From Isohypsibius dastychi (Eukaryota > Tardigrada > Eutardigrada > Parachela > Isohypsibiidae): 64,000 nucleotides of DNA. Shown in pieces: positions 36,131 through 47,427 of the stretch (position 1 is the first letter of the stretch; each line of letters opens with the position of its first letter). The position numbers were made by a program, and so were the translations under genes. Under the pieces are notes generated by a model. That model did no database searches, was not told the origin of the DNA, and saw nothing but the letters and a program-made list of their open reading frames with translations. The stretch covers positions 21,503 through 85,502 of the forward strand of contig JAQIWT010000007.1 in assembly GCA_034696485.1 (NCBI GenBank), read 5' to 3'.

Positions 36131-36370
36131 ATGCACGGCTTGCAGATGACACAAAATTGGCGAAAAGCGCATATGGATTTTCTGGTGGCCCACCCCGATG
36201 CCCTTGGTTTGAGGAATGCTCACGTCAAAACTGTCGATGTTCTGCAACTTGCCAGTGAAGTCATTTTGACCCACGAAAACATCAAGCTTTTGGCGTTGAC
36301 GAGTAAAAACCAGTCCTTTCGAGAAGTGATCATTGGCATGGCTATGCAGAGTGCGGATAAGGACGTTTGA
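36131..36370 (+). CDS. Small open frame, unrecognised
   Basis: 79 codons starting MHGLQMTQNWRKAHMDFLV, with alternating hydrophobic residues suggesting helices. No domain is recognised. The minus strand here adjoins the 3' end of the PolB relic and is also open (36110-36613), so the coding strand is uncertain. Confidence 0.2.
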   Translation: MHGLQMTQNWRKAHMDFLVAHPDALGLRNAHVKTVDVLQLASEVILTHENIKLLALTSKNQSFREVIIGMAMQSADKDV

Positions 36371-36399
36371 ATCGATCACTTGCGATTCCATAGGTGACC

Positions 36400-37960
36400 G
36401 AAGAAGTCGGTGATCCGGCATGAAAAGAAGAATAGCGCAGCCATAAAAAAGCGTGATGCGATTCTGAAGATTGTAGTTTAGTCCAAGTCGATAAAGTGTT
36501 TGAATAGGTGATTTTTCTGTTGTGAAAATCCCGAATTCTATAACTTTACAAAATGACCTGTGAATGCCCGTCCAGAGTAAAAACAGGCGTCGTTTGGTTT
36601 TGTTATGCAGCAAAAGTTAGTTTGTCGGTTCAAAACGGAAGAACCGGAATAACCTGATTAGTGGAAAGTAGAATCAGGCCGAAAACCGTTTCGATCGGAG
36701 AAAATTCGTGTGTGTAAATACATGGAGCACCAATTGAGGATTTAGCATTGCGGTTAATCATTGGGTACTGCGACACGAGATACAATGACCGAAAATTTAC
36801 ACCCGGTTCAATTTCATGCAGCTGTATGGCAGCATTCCTTCGACCTCCGTAGAACGCATCGCGCGGTAGTTGTGGTTCAGTAATCGAGCAGGTGTTTTCA
36901 GAATCAACAAAGTTAATGTCGGATTTCGCTTCATGTTCCTGAACGGAACGAACTGAATACCCCATATTACGTGGCTCCCGCAAAAGTGACAAAGTAGATT
37001 GAGCGATTTCTGCCACTTGTTGGTTCAGCATTGGATTTTGAAAATCCGGGCAGAAGCAGGCCAAACGCCCATGCCATATTCATCAGTAATTTTTCTCCTT
37101 AGACAATACATCAGATGCGAGGGAAGCTTCACCCTGAAAATGCAAAACAGCTCATTATTTTGTTGAAGAATCCATCAACAGTCAATCGTCCGCCTTGGTG
37201 TTCATGCACAATATCCGGATGCAAAGTTCCAGCCATGAACAATTACCATTTTGTTCCAACGAGAGATTCCGGTTCTCCGAAGGCGGAATGGGACATATCT
37301 GTTTGTCGAGCAATATTGTCCCTCGCTCGAAGTAATTTCCCACTCCTGCAATAGTGAGGCCAACAGATCAAGGGCATATGCCAAGCGGGATCTGCATGAA
37401 GAGCGAACGGAACCTTTCGCTGGCTTTTTCAAGAACAAGAGTGTCTAGAATACAGTAGCTGATCAATTCATCATTGAAATCGAAGATATTTTGCTTTCTG
37501 GTTTTCTCACCATCGTGACGCAAAAAGAATGCAGCTTCGTCGGATTCGGAATCAGTCATGGTTGAATAACCGTATGGTTCAATGCAAGGCCAAGGAATGA
37601 TTTGAATCCAGTTTTCTGGTTTGTTGATGCTGAGCTGAATTTTTGATCTGGGAATCCCGAGACGAAACGTCTTTTCAAACTTGGCCAGAGATTAGCAGAC
37701 ATGATTCAAAGTGTCTCGGAATCGAATACCGTGAGAAATGACGTCCATTAGAACAATCTCCCTTCCGTTGAAAATCAGTTTTGGGATGGTTCCGGATTTG
37801 ATCAAAGTGCTTAAGATAGAATTGAAGCCAAAAATTTCAGAATTGTGGGCGATAATGATGTAATCTTTGAACTTTCCACTGAACAAGAATTCGCACAAGT
37901 GATCAGTGACATCCCTTCCAATATCATCAGTTCGAGGCGGAAACACGTGGATTCCGTCTC
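36400..37960 (-). pseudogene. Polinton/Maverick-type protein-primed DNA polymerase B fragment
   Basis: Going down the minus strand in changing frames: an exonuclease region (YIIIAHNSEIFGFNSIL, corresponding to the AHN.xGxD segment, with GTIPKLIFNG after it), then ISYCILDTLVLEKASERFR (the YC..DV..L exonuclease III motif region). Next come LTIAGVGNYFERG and then LPRDAFYGGRRNAA with the palm region SLYLVSQYP...GAPCIY and FSPIETVFGLI...VIPVLPF. This order matches family-B polymerases of Polintons and adintoviruses. At least three frameshifts and several stops occur, and the motif A Asp is not visible. The 5' end stops where a BTB relic begins on the other strand, and motifs B and C are missing. 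A dead partial copy. Confidence 0.75.
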
Positions 37961-38049
37961 CAAATGTGACTACAGCCAGGTTCGGATAGCTAACTCTGTT
38001 TTATTGCTCCACCGTTGCGAAGTCAAAGTAGGCAACTTTCTGCTCAGCA

Positions 38050-38490
38050 TTTTAATTGATTGCTATCTTGTTCACCCTTCAAACCGGCAGCTGGATCTTT
38101 CTTGCCTCCTTGAGACGGATGATTTTCATGACGTTGTTATCATTTTGGTAAATAAGGTCCAGCTAAAGGCTCACATGGCAGTTCTTGGGACACGCTCATG
38201 AGTTTTGCGTAATACGCTAAGTGGGGATTTTCGCGAGGCCGCGGACCGCAAGCTGCGGCTCAACTTTGAGAAAAACTTCGTTCGAGCATTGGTGCAGGTT
38301 ATATACACCGGTTCAATGCAGTGTGTGGACGATAAAGTTTTTCTTTTATCACATGTTGTTTCACAAGTTCTAGAATGCGATGTATGAGCCATGATTTGCT
38401 TGTGCCTGGACCGCCTTGAACATCTGTATGGAATGGAGGCGGGTTTCTCGGAACGATTTGGCTTCCTGAAGACTTTTTCCATTCTTTCAG
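38050..38490 (+). pseudogene. BTB/POZ domain fragment
   Basis: The plus strand reads LLETDDFHDVVIILVNKVQL, KAHMAVLGTRS, a TGA, then VLRNTLSGDFREA and FVRALVQVIYTGSM. This is the standard BTB pattern: a DV strand, aHravL..rS, a short helix and the 'YTG' segment. The continuation (CLCLDRLEHLYGMEAGF) fits the helices after a BTB fold, again past a stop. BTB domains dimerise and often recruit Cullin-3. Two in-frame stops make this a pseudogene, unless unrecognised splicing removes them. The 228-codon minus frame over the same bases (38171-38854) is probably a shadow. Confidence 0.65.
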
Positions 38491-38879
38491 TTTTTTTTTC
38501 GACGGTCGTCAGGCTGTCCTGATATTTCTCGATGCATACATCAAGTTCCCAATGTTTCGGAGTGAAATCAGATCCTTCAGCATTTGTCGTAACAGTTTGT
38601 GCCACGTCCGTATCTACTCCCATGTTGTTCGCTTCGCCATCCGTGTCGATACTATCATATTCACCGGCATGAATGAGCTTTGACAGAGCGCTGGTCTGAT
38701 CAGATCGGGCTCCTGGTTGGAGAACGAGGTCTTTTGCAAAACCTCGGCAAGTACTGCTCTCACGTCGTCGGTTACAGCCGCGCAGAACGAAGCCGATAAA
38801 CTGAACCACGAAGCCGGTGAAGTGAACCAACCACACAGCGAATAATTTCATCATGCATATTTGCGCATGTAGTGATGGG

Positions 38880-39520
38880 AAGTTGTTGTTTTCTGGGAAG
38901 GTTTGTGAGGTTTCAATTACGCCGAATCTACCTGAGGTGATTATTGTACTGAATTTGCCATAACAATGACGTCGATCGTAGTTTATTCATTTTTTATTGA
39001 CTCTTGATAGAACGAGCAAAGTCAACTGGATTGAATCTAACGAAGGCGATATCCATAGCTTTCCTGTGTTCTGAAAAATGACTGCACACATGGTGAATTC
39101 AGGGGGTTTGGTGGAAGTGTTAAGTGTCTCTGGGTAATATAGCGTTCAACCTACATTACCATTCATGACAAAATACATCACAAAAAAGTCAGTTAAAATT
39201 CAAAATCAATCCGTGTTAAATAAAGATGTTCAGGTTCAACCTCCATTACCATCGAAGGTTAAATCTCCACTTTCGGCGAAGTTCAAAAGTATAAGCTAAA
39301 CGTCCATTGAAAGTAAGAAAAACGTTATCAACTGAAAATTGAAGGTTTAACCTCTACTTCCGTATTGTAAATCTAACAGATTGTGTTGATGTTGTAGCCA
39401 TGGCTGATGGCAAGAGACGACCTGCTCAACCAGCGAAAGTGCCTTCCGGATCGACCGTGATGACTAATGCAGTCATGAGGGCTGGTCAATGTCGCAATTC
39501 ACCTGAAGACCCAAAAAGCA
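38880..39520. repeat. AT-rich spacer with degenerate direct repeats
   Basis: The words GTTCAACCTACATTACCAT (near 39148), TTCAACCTCCATTACCATC (near 39235) and GGTTTAACCTCTACTTCC (near 39344), with related forms between, indicate a decayed short tandem repeat at 39140-39370. No gene is seen. A short Met-initiated frame (MADGKRRPAQPAK) begins at about 39401 and is cut by the LTR. Confidence 0.45.
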
Positions 39521-39521
39521 A

Positions 39522-39797
39522 TGTTACGGTTACGGTATCGTAACCGGTAGGTATGGTAACTGTTGACTGTAATCATTCCCATTTTTTTCACTGTAACTAT
39601 TTTCTGTGGAAACTACTATTTCTCCACCTGTTTTGTCAATTCCCGGCATTATTGTATTTGGCCAAGCTCTGCTTCATGAGCAACAGTAGGATGAGTGTTA
39701 TATTGAGGGTTGAAATAAAACCGTCTCCTTAAAGTCTTCGCCCATTCGGATATAACTGTGCGCGTGATAGAGTAAGCAGCTACCACGTGTTACGAAC
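39522..39797 (+). repeat. 5' long terminal repeat (LTR element)
   Basis: The segment starts TGTTACGGTTACGG, contains AATAAA at about 39715, and ends just before a primer-binding-like site. Its position directly ahead of gag-like frames supports a 5' LTR of about 270 bp. No second LTR is visible in the window, so the exact boundaries rest on the TG start and the adjacent primer site. Confidence 0.5.
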
Positions 39798-39810
39798 TGG
39801 TGCCGAAACA
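39798..39810 (+). promoter_or_regulatory. Putative tRNA primer-binding site
   Basis: TGGTGCCGAAACA begins with the TGG expected to pair with a tRNA CCA end and follows the LTR-like segment immediately, as in Ty3/gypsy elements. The tRNA species is not assigned. Confidence 0.5.
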
Positions 39811-39952
39811 GTGCTTATCTGCAACCTCTTCTGGGATATCCCCCCTGGACATCCTTCTCCCGGTTGCCGAGAACAAGTTACTGCCCTCAGCTGACTGAAC
39901 AGAGCGCCAAGAACGAACTTTTCTGAGCCACTCATATCTCACTTGACTTAGG

Positions 39953-41690
39953 ATGGCTACAACGTCAACAAGCATATCCGGTACAACAAACACCAAAACC
40001 AATATCTCTGCAAGCAGTTTCAACTAACCGATCCAGTTGTTTGCCAATCAGTTGGCAACTGCTTATGTTGCTGCTCAACGTGCCGCTAGCGCCCTGCCAC
40101 CACCAACGCTATTACTCACCTCCTGTTACAAACCAGAAGAACAGGTTTCATACTTTCTTAAAAAATGGGAGTGGGTGCAATAAGCCAATGGATGGACCGA
40201 TGATCATTTCCTACCAAGAGTTCCTTGCCAACTCAGAAGTAATGCTGCCAGCTGGTAACAAAGATGGAATCAAGAACAACCACCAACCACGGCACGGCTT
40301 ATGGCAGCAGAAGATGTTGCAAGTCAAAAACAAGCTCTTTGCTGCTTCCCGCCTACCAGACGCATTGGACTCCCGCATAAAAGACCTGCGGCGCCTAGTT
40401 ATGAAAACTAGAGAACCAATTCACGAGTACTATTACGCAATCCTTGAAATGTATGACATCTTATTATCCTAGGTGAATCATTCAGCCCATAGCAAATGGC
40501 TACAAAGTAGAAAAAAGGTACGCCACATCCTTATAATGAGGATATAGCCCTCATGGACCCACGAACTCCGTAACAGTACCTATCTATATCGTCAAATGTC
40601 TTGGAATGCCATCGCAAAGAAACTGCCAAAATCGAGGATCATCGATGACCAGCAAAAGAATTACAGCTACCCGTGGAAATCCCACGATGCCGGACACTGA
40701 CTCCACCGTCACTGCGGTTTGCGGTGAGGTTGTTCAGCAACTCAGCAGATCTGATGCAATCAACACTGCGGCAGCGAAGCAAATTATGTCAGTAAGGGGT
40801 CACATCATCAGTTCAACAGCTTTGATCCCTCTTCAGCTCACGGCTTATCACCAAACGATGGTCATTCCATGTGAAGTTTCTGAAAAGATGCCTCTCAACT
40901 GTGATGTTATCCTGGGATACCCCGACTTCAGAAAATTCATCCAGAGCGATACTCGGGAGCACATGCTCCTGAATGTCGATCCTAAGAAGCTGCTTGATAC
41001 ACATGATGGAATTACCTGCTCACCCGACAACATTGAATGTCACTGTGAAAAAGTCTTCCTATCTGCATTGCACTGGCGAATACATGCTTTTGCATGTCCT
41101 CATCTTCCATCTCAAGCTGCTCAACCTGAGCTTCAATGCGAGTGTACGGAACCGATGTATATCAAGTAACACTACTTCAAGCATCTCTTAACTTGCCGAG
41201 CCAGTAAAGAAACCCCCAAATGCTACCATTTCTGCCCAAAACCGTACTGCTGTTATGAACGACGGACCCTAAACCACTCCGTCAACAATTCAATCTGCAT
41301 CGGAAACTGGACACCAGCAGCGCCACGCAAAACTTGTGGCTAAGCAGGTTGCCAGAATAGTCATGGAGCCGGCAAAAAGCTCATATCAATCACCGATTTA
41401 CATGGTCAAAAAGTATGCCGATTGCGGAGAAATGCGGAGACTTTTTGACGATTAGTACTCCTTCCGGCAACTGTAAGTACGTCAGCATTCCGATGGTCAT
41501 CAATGCGCCGCCGGCATATTTCAAAAAGATTTGAACACACCCATCTCTTTCACCGACATTGTACAGTTTATGTCGACGACATAAACATCGTTTCACCCAC
41601 ATTTAATAAACACCTCACCAGTCACTAGCTCGTGTTCAGCCGCTTACGCGAAGCCAACATCACCATCAACTCACCGAGACAATCACCGGT
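39953..41690 (+). pseudogene. Ty3/gypsy-like gag-protease-RT relic
   Basis: Gag: from 39953 a frame with KPEEQVSYFLKKWEWVQ, a stop, then ANGWTDDHF, and in another frame LRRLVMKTREPIHEYYYAIL, the usual capsid 'W...fe' and 'E....Yy..L' patterns. Protease: MPDTDSTVTAV at about 40690 is the aspartyl protease active site (family form DTGA/S, here with Gly replaced by Asp), with CDVILGYPDF later, the ILGxDF motif. RT: KSSYQSPIYMVKK (about 41375), INAPPAYFQKDLN (about 41505) and YVDD at 41569-41580 with HL..VFSRLREANITI after it. Several stops and frameshifts. The element ends near 41690, where minus-strand PolB sequence begins; RNase H, integrase and 3' LTR are absent. Confidence 0.75.
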
Positions 41691-42110
41691 TGGAATAGAC
41701 GGAACCCCTGGCCGCTCAATGGCTTCACACAATACGTATCGACGTAGAGTAATCGCTTTGGGCCGACAGTATCCATCACCCGGCACAGCCGAATTCGCGA
41801 ACATGAGGTGACCAAAAGCGGCCAATACTACAGTTCCTAACACATCGAAAGCATTTAGCTCATTTTCACATGTATACTGGACCTGCATGCAAACTTTGAC
41901 ATGCATGAGATATTCAGCGCAGCGAAAGTGAGTTTTGCATAGGGACGCTGCTTTTCCCCTCCATGGCTCACTGCCGGCAGCAAATAAGCTTTCATTTTCA
42001 CACACTCGGTTGCATGCTTTGGAATATTTTGCTGGTTCTCCACGTTGCCATACGCCCAGTTTCCGCTGGCAGCAATAGCAAAGACGTCCACAGCTGTGGT
42101 TCATCCCCAA
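41630..42110 (-). pseudogene. Polinton-type PolB fragment, motif C region
   Basis: The minus strand reads ELNAFDVLGTVVLAAFGHLM, then in another frame SRIRLCRVMDTVGPKRLLYV with DTYCV, then back to PSIPTGDCLGELM. This closely parallels the PolB fragment at 61.8-62.1 kb (DAFDVFGNIVVAAF, RLLYLDTDCV, PSLPVGDCLDEF). The motif C Asp-Thr-Asp has become Asp-Thr-Tyr. Two frameshifts. It abuts the RT relic head to head at about 41690. Confidence 0.7.
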
Positions 42111-42399
42111 CCGCTCAAAACACACACCAAAGTCTGGACATTAGATTTGCCGGTCGACAAAACGATGAAAACTCGTATCCAGTGGCTGATCGTGCATTTG
42201 ACGAGGATGTTTTGGGGTAGATAAAAAACGGAAAGATTGCAAACATGGAACTGATCAAAGTACTCTTGAAGTTGGAACTGAAAGCCAGATTCTTCTGTGT
42301 CCCCTCAAAGCGAGAAAAATCCTTGATTATCTTTTCGAGCGTGTTAACAGAAAACCCGATTCCCGTAATGATCATTCAAAGGAGGTGTTGCTGAAGAGA

Positions 42400-44231
42400 A
42401 ATGAATGGCATGATTTGAAGGTATTGCTTGACTATTGAGGGGACATTTCCATCTCAAATAACAACAGACCTGTCGGCATCATCAGCGGCAACTAAATAGA
42501 AACTTTTCACGTTGTCGATCTTACTTGAGAACATTGCAGTTCGGGACATCAAGGTGCTGATCCTGCCAGCGTTGATCCAGTTAACTGGCCGTGCCATGAC
42601 TTTCACATTAGTACCGGGAGAATAATCCAGTTTTGTGATATAGTGCTGAACATGTGTATTTTCGCTGGAAAAAGTAGAGTATTACAATTCATGTCGCGAA
42701 AAAATTATGTGCCGAATGCCGGCGCAGTTCTTACGATTCAATTTTCGAAGGTCAAATACCTGTTAGGGCGCATGGAGGCAGTGAAAAATCGGGTTGCTCG
42801 ATCAAACGCAGTGGAACAGATGCATGGTACTCCGATAATATTGTAACGCTCACAAGAGCTCATTTTCCCACTTCTTGATCCATAAAAGGTCACGCCGTAA
42901 TTGCATGAAGCGATGAGTCCGCCAGATCAGAAATCATAGTCAAAAGCCCTTTCTGAATTGTGGAGTCGAATAACTGGGCCAGTGCAGAAATTCAGACAAA
43001 GAATCGGCCCATTCGTCTGTTAGTCTTCATAAACGGCCACCTTCCCATTCTGCAATCCACAGTTAAAAAATCGCCGATCTTCCACGTTGAATACACAGCT
43101 CCAAACGGCGGCCTCTGCTTTAAATTCATGAATGATCGACTTTGTGAGCAGACTGAAAAATGAGGAAATTATACTACAGATCAGATGAGCCGGCATTTGG
43201 CACGACATCAGTTAAAAAGAAGATTCATGTTTTAACAATAATGTGAGGAAAGTGTTACCTACCACAATCTCAAAAAACTACCATCCGATCCGACGACCAT
43301 GACTGAATCTTCCTGGATTGAGATATCTCTAACTTCAGGCAGCTGCAAGGCCATGTCATCAACACTGCCTGTTTCCACATCCCACATCTTTATCGCCGAC
43401 TTCACCAGCTGTCCAAGCTAACTTCCGTTCAGCTTTTGGGAGGAAACAAGCTGGGTTTTGTCTGGATAGTAAACCAAAACACGACCCAAATTCCATCAAA
43501 ATCGAGGGATTCCAGGGTTTTCTCCAGCTTGCAGAAAAACGAAACTTCCGGTCCATTGAAGCTTTCGTTTCCACATTCAATTAATTCGGGCTGGCAATCA
43601 GCACTTTCAATTACTTCCTCTTCTGCTTTTGAATTAATGGCACCGGAAGTTGAAGGTTGTTGTTCTGATCCGGAGATTTCAAGGATGGTTCTTCGCATTC
43701 CCTCCTTTTCTTCTGGTGATCGCTGGTCATCTTCCATGAACTGAGCTCTCTCACAGAGCACATTTGAATAAATATTCAACGCCGTCTGTCTTTGAAAAAG
43801 AAAAGCCATGTTAAAACAAATAAGGCAGTAATGCATTTCAGCTGACAATTCATCACATTTTGAACGGCGTCGACTGCCGACTCGAATTTTATCCTACCAT
43901 TCCGATGTCGACTGTTGGAAACGTTCTTTCAACATTTGCAATTTACTCGTCTCATCCAACTCGATCCAATCGGAAGGAAAGAGAAGTCTGATGTCACCGT
44001 CCTCCACGGGTTTTGCACAATCCGGAGAAAACCTGCCTCCTCCACGACTGACCAACCCGCTGTCGATACAGTCTTTCCCAATATATGGCCGCATTTCAAG
44101 CAGCATGCTCGATGCGCACCATAAATATTGTAAGCTTTCGAGCACAATGAACAGCCTTTTTCGGTGCACCAATCATCCAAATCCGGGACACGACGTTTCT
44201 TTGTTTGGATTGCCCTAAGGTTCTCCGGCAT
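42400..44231 (-). pseudogene. RFWD3-like RING + WD40 ubiquitin ligase, decayed
   Basis: Starting at 44231 the minus strand gives a RING finger (CSLCSKAYNIYGAHR, LKCGHILGK, then in another frame DCIDSGLVSRGGG, SPDCAKPVEDGD) followed by a helical segment (LQMLKERFQQ). An acidic segment lies at about 43600-43780. WD40-type blades follow: IKMWDVETGSVDD, SVMVVGSDGSFLRLW, AAVWSCVFNVEDRRFFNCGL with NGKVAVYED, GGLIASCNYGVTF, GVPCICSTAFDRATRFFTAS and KSFYLVAADDADRSVVI. The order RING, coiled coil, WD40 and the WSC.f....f..GL.NG.v.vyD signature are those of RFWD3, a nuclear E3 ligase in RPA and crosslink repair. Frameshifts, stops (for example NGS*LGQ) and a lost final RING Cys pair show decay. Some interruptions may be introns. 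Confidence 0.7.
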
Positions 44232-44239
44232 TGGTATCT

Positions 44240-45200
44240 ACCGAAGAAGTCATAACGATAAACAGGAAAATAGCAGTATTTGGATGAAAGAAAATAACTT
44301 CCGAGAACGCAATGAACAGAAAGTGCAAAGGATCATAAATGAGTCGGCAGTCGACACGAGATACGTACGTACATACGTATGCACATGCGCCACATGCACG
44401 TGCCGAACCGACTGAACGAATTTCAAAGCGGGGTCACTCTTGTCCAAGAGGTAACGCGTGTTCGAAATGCAAGGTGCGAAGCCATTCGAAATTCGGTTTA
44501 AAATTGTTCTTGGAGTTCTTTCATCTTCATTATAACTTATCCCCGATTTCCCACATCTTTCGGGATCTTCAAACGTTTTCTGGTTTACTTCCACAAGGTG
44601 AGATGTCCACTAGATGCATAAGTCACGCTGTCTGGTCAAAGGTCAATGCTTGGCTCAGCAATGGCCAGTTCGCATCGTTGTTTTGGCTTTCTCCATATTT
44701 TTTTGTTGTTACCTGGTTAGGTTACAGATGAATTTCAGATCATATTTCATTTTCTTGATTCCACTTAGCCATCGTTCACTTGTAAGACATACGATGAACT
44801 GAGTTCAACATCACTGAAATTCGACTGAAATGAAGTACTGTTTCTGGGTCGCCGAATTTCCCAGCTGATTTTCGAGTATCTGTTCCCTCTCCGTGCCGCC
44901 TTCCGGCTCGTGTTGACTAAATCCACAACGACAACCAAACAGTTGAGAGTTTTTCGCTTGTTTTATGTACTTTGAAAATGATGGTTTCTTCCCAGGTTTC
45001 ATCCGCTTCGGAATTGTCATTTCCATCACAAATTATGCGGAAATATTGATAAAACCTAATTCTTTGCCAGCAGAGTGAACATACATTTTTATTTGCAGTT
45101 TTCACGATTTCACCCGACTTCAGGTTTGATTGGAATCCTAATCCTACCATCTGGACCTCCCGTTCAGCAAGTGGTGAGCCTGCCAGGATCCTCTTCGTGT
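44240..45200 (-). other. Upstream flank of the RFWD3-like relic
   Basis: Minus frames at 44250-44594, 44811-45029 and 44917-45210 are open but unrecognised. The last contains NVCSLCWQRIRF, a Cys pair that could be part of a zinc site. A run of alternating ACGTACGT/CATACGTA-type bases lies near 44365-44390. Confidence 0.25.
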
Positions 45201-45383
45201 GTTCCATCATCGTCTAGTGAGTGGAAAGATCAAACTATCTAAATTTTTCATGAATAAAGATGAAATCATACTCCGTTCCGTTCTGTTCAAAATCTGTTTG
45301 AATAGCAAATATTTGTCTGAATACGCGCCGGAAGTCGGCTCCTATGTTATTCAATTCAACGAAGCCATTTTATTTTTCAGATC

Positions 45384-45930
45384 ATGCCTTCAAGAAAATT
45401 CTATCAGAAGCCATCGCATAAAGCTTCCAACAAGGAACGGACGGACTTGCGTGGTTTACTACGGCGAGAAAAAGGTTCTGCCGCGGCTTCACCGATGACG
45501 GAGTCAACTCACCAAGCAGCGCCCGGGAGTAAAGCCATCAATCGTCATTCGCCGAAAGTTATCACCATTGTCTCCTCTGACGAAGGAGAAGACTCTTCAA
45601 CGTGGTGAGATAAAAAGAAAACAGCATCAGCAAGCGACAACAACTTGCCTGATCCAGATGAATCCAGTTCTTCACGTGTCAAAGGTCAGTGCGATAGAAA
45701 TGACTACTTCGCAACTTTCTACAACATACAAATTCCAGAGCCGGCAATGGGCGCGCGGCGTAAAAAACAGGAATTGTTCGACCTCGCCCACTGGATTCCT
45801 CCGACGACGAGGAAGACGAATCATCGGCCAAGCGCGTGAAAGCGTTTAATCCTGCGTCGAAAGTCGACACCGAATCCGAATCGAAACGAAAGAACTTGGC
45901 TCTAACATCATCCGCCTTCAACGGTCAAAT
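45384..45930 (+). CDS. Low-complexity Ser/Asp/Glu- and Lys-rich frames, nuclear-protein-like
   Basis: After a good acceptor (TTTTATTTTTCAG at 45382) an ATG at 45384 opens MPSRKFYQKPSHKASNKE. The frame carries IVSSDEGEDSS, and later frames carry DPDESSSSRVK and SSDDEEDESSAKRVKAFNPA. Acidic Ser-rich runs beside Lys/Arg runs (AKRVK) suit a disordered nuclear protein. The open stretches are in different frames, so introns or frameshifts must separate them. No family is recognised. It begins about 1.2 kb from the start of the RFWD3-like relic and is transcribed away from it. Confidence 0.35.
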
Positions 45931-46815
45931 CAAAACTCAATTTATTTTCAATAATTTTACAAACTTGTTCACGAACAAAAAGATGAGTTTTGATTACAAT
46001 CAGAAAGATAAAAGAATTCGTCTTCAGTTCAAGTGCAGTGGTTTTGCGTGTGTGTTTCATGTCTTCATGTTAAGAACTCGGGGAGTGAGGGGGGGGGGAA
46101 GTAAACCGTGCGCGTATGTCAAAGTTTCGGAAACATTCATGAAAATTCATAAAATTGCATACCCAATCATCTGTCATTCTGTCACAAAACATAAGCTTTT
46201 ATTTTCCATGCAACATGGATCTTCTATTGATTTACAGCGCCGATATCCGGCACCTCAGTATCTACGTTTTCCAAAGCTTCTACAGGAGGAACGAATTAGC
46301 AAAAGTCAAAAACCGTTCAACTGCCGAATTTGAAGACTCTCCAACCAGGTAATTGGTTATTTGCGTAATGATCGTAAATGTCTTGTGTTGTAGCTCTTGG
46401 TCTGATCACGCTTGTTTGAAATTATTCGTTTGCATTAATTCATGCCTTGTCTGGCGCATGATGCCAACCATCAAACGAACACGCTTACCTAATTTTGGTC
46501 TGCACGATTTTATTAATTTCGATTTAGTTAAAATGGGTTTCCCAATGTAAAACGAACTTAATGATGTGTTTAAATCACGCGTCAGATGACCAGTTTTTAA
46601 TTATGTTTTCAACTTGAGAACATGAATGTTATGGTTTCGTAAACCAATTACGCTTGGTAATGGTTACTTGTATCTCTGGCGCTTACCACTTACCGTAGAT
46701 TGATACGGCATTTACCAAACGCATTTTTCTTCAGTTTTCATTTCATCTAGTCCTCAGTCCATCATACATTAATCTTGTTTTTTCACAGCGCCGACTGCCG
46801 GCACGTCATAGCTTA

Positions 46816-47280
46816 ATGTTTCGAGTTATCAACTGTGGTACTTGGAGAGCAGGTGGCCTTTCCGTTCACTTTCCACGTCTGATCGAAGATCAAGGAATCT
46901 CTGAATATCCTATGATTATTTTGGCGGAAACTAAAAGTCCACAAGTCCCTCAGACTGTCACCGATTGGCTTCACCGCCCGGAAAATGGAGGATCATCTTT
47001 AATCCTCGTAGAGTGGCGCTCAAATTAGCAGACAGCACAGTTGCAGGAAAAACGGGAGGCTGTGCGATACTCTATGATACAGATATTTTTAAGAAACTGG
47101 AGGAAGAAGTTTCTGGATCTCGGATATATTCAACTTATTACCATCAGTCTTCTTCGTGTTCCGTCAAACGAACGCATTGTCATGCCACCAGGATACTTTT
47201 CTACCGGAAAATGGGTGAATAATAAAATTGAGCAATTCACCCGTTCGCGTCCAAGTTTGTTACTTCATCGCCTTGAATGA
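46816..47280 (+). pseudogene. Endonuclease/exonuclease/phosphatase-like frame (LINE-type)
   Basis: The frame MFRVINCGTWRAGGLSVHF, then MIILAETKSPQ, resembles the first two motifs of apurinic-type endonucleases of non-LTR elements (sWN..gl, then i.l.ET). A shifted frame gives WRIIFNPRR and TGGCAILYDTDIFKKL, similar to the third block (W...fnp..., GGvail). The next frame shift continues YIQLITISLLR. Three frames in 460 bp indicate decay. The match is by pattern only; an unrelated family is possible. Confidence 0.4.
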
Positions 47281-47427
47281 ACGCATTAAAGTGAAGACTG
47301 TCTTCTCGTATCAAATGTTTGCCTTATTTTTCAGACTTCATGCACCTCGTTGTTGGCTCGCTGTATTTTGACACAATAACACCTTAGAAAAAAGCCAAGG
47401 CACTATTCAACTTCCTGATGGAAAAGT

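Noticed and set aside
36110-36380. Continuation of the PolB relic below 36400
   Set aside because: The minus frame remains open, but no polymerase motif B or C can be found, and the plus frame is equally open.
38171-38854. 228-codon minus-strand ORF, one of the longest frames
   Set aside because: It overlaps the BTB relic on the plus strand, which has clear family motifs. The minus frame has no recognisable domain and is best seen as a shadow.
43436-43744. 102-codon plus-strand ORF
   Set aside because: Antisense shadow of the acidic and WD40 part of the RFWD3-like relic.
44250-44594. 114-codon minus-strand ORF upstream of the RFWD3-like RING
   Set aside because: Contains translated ACGT-alternating low complexity and no known motif.
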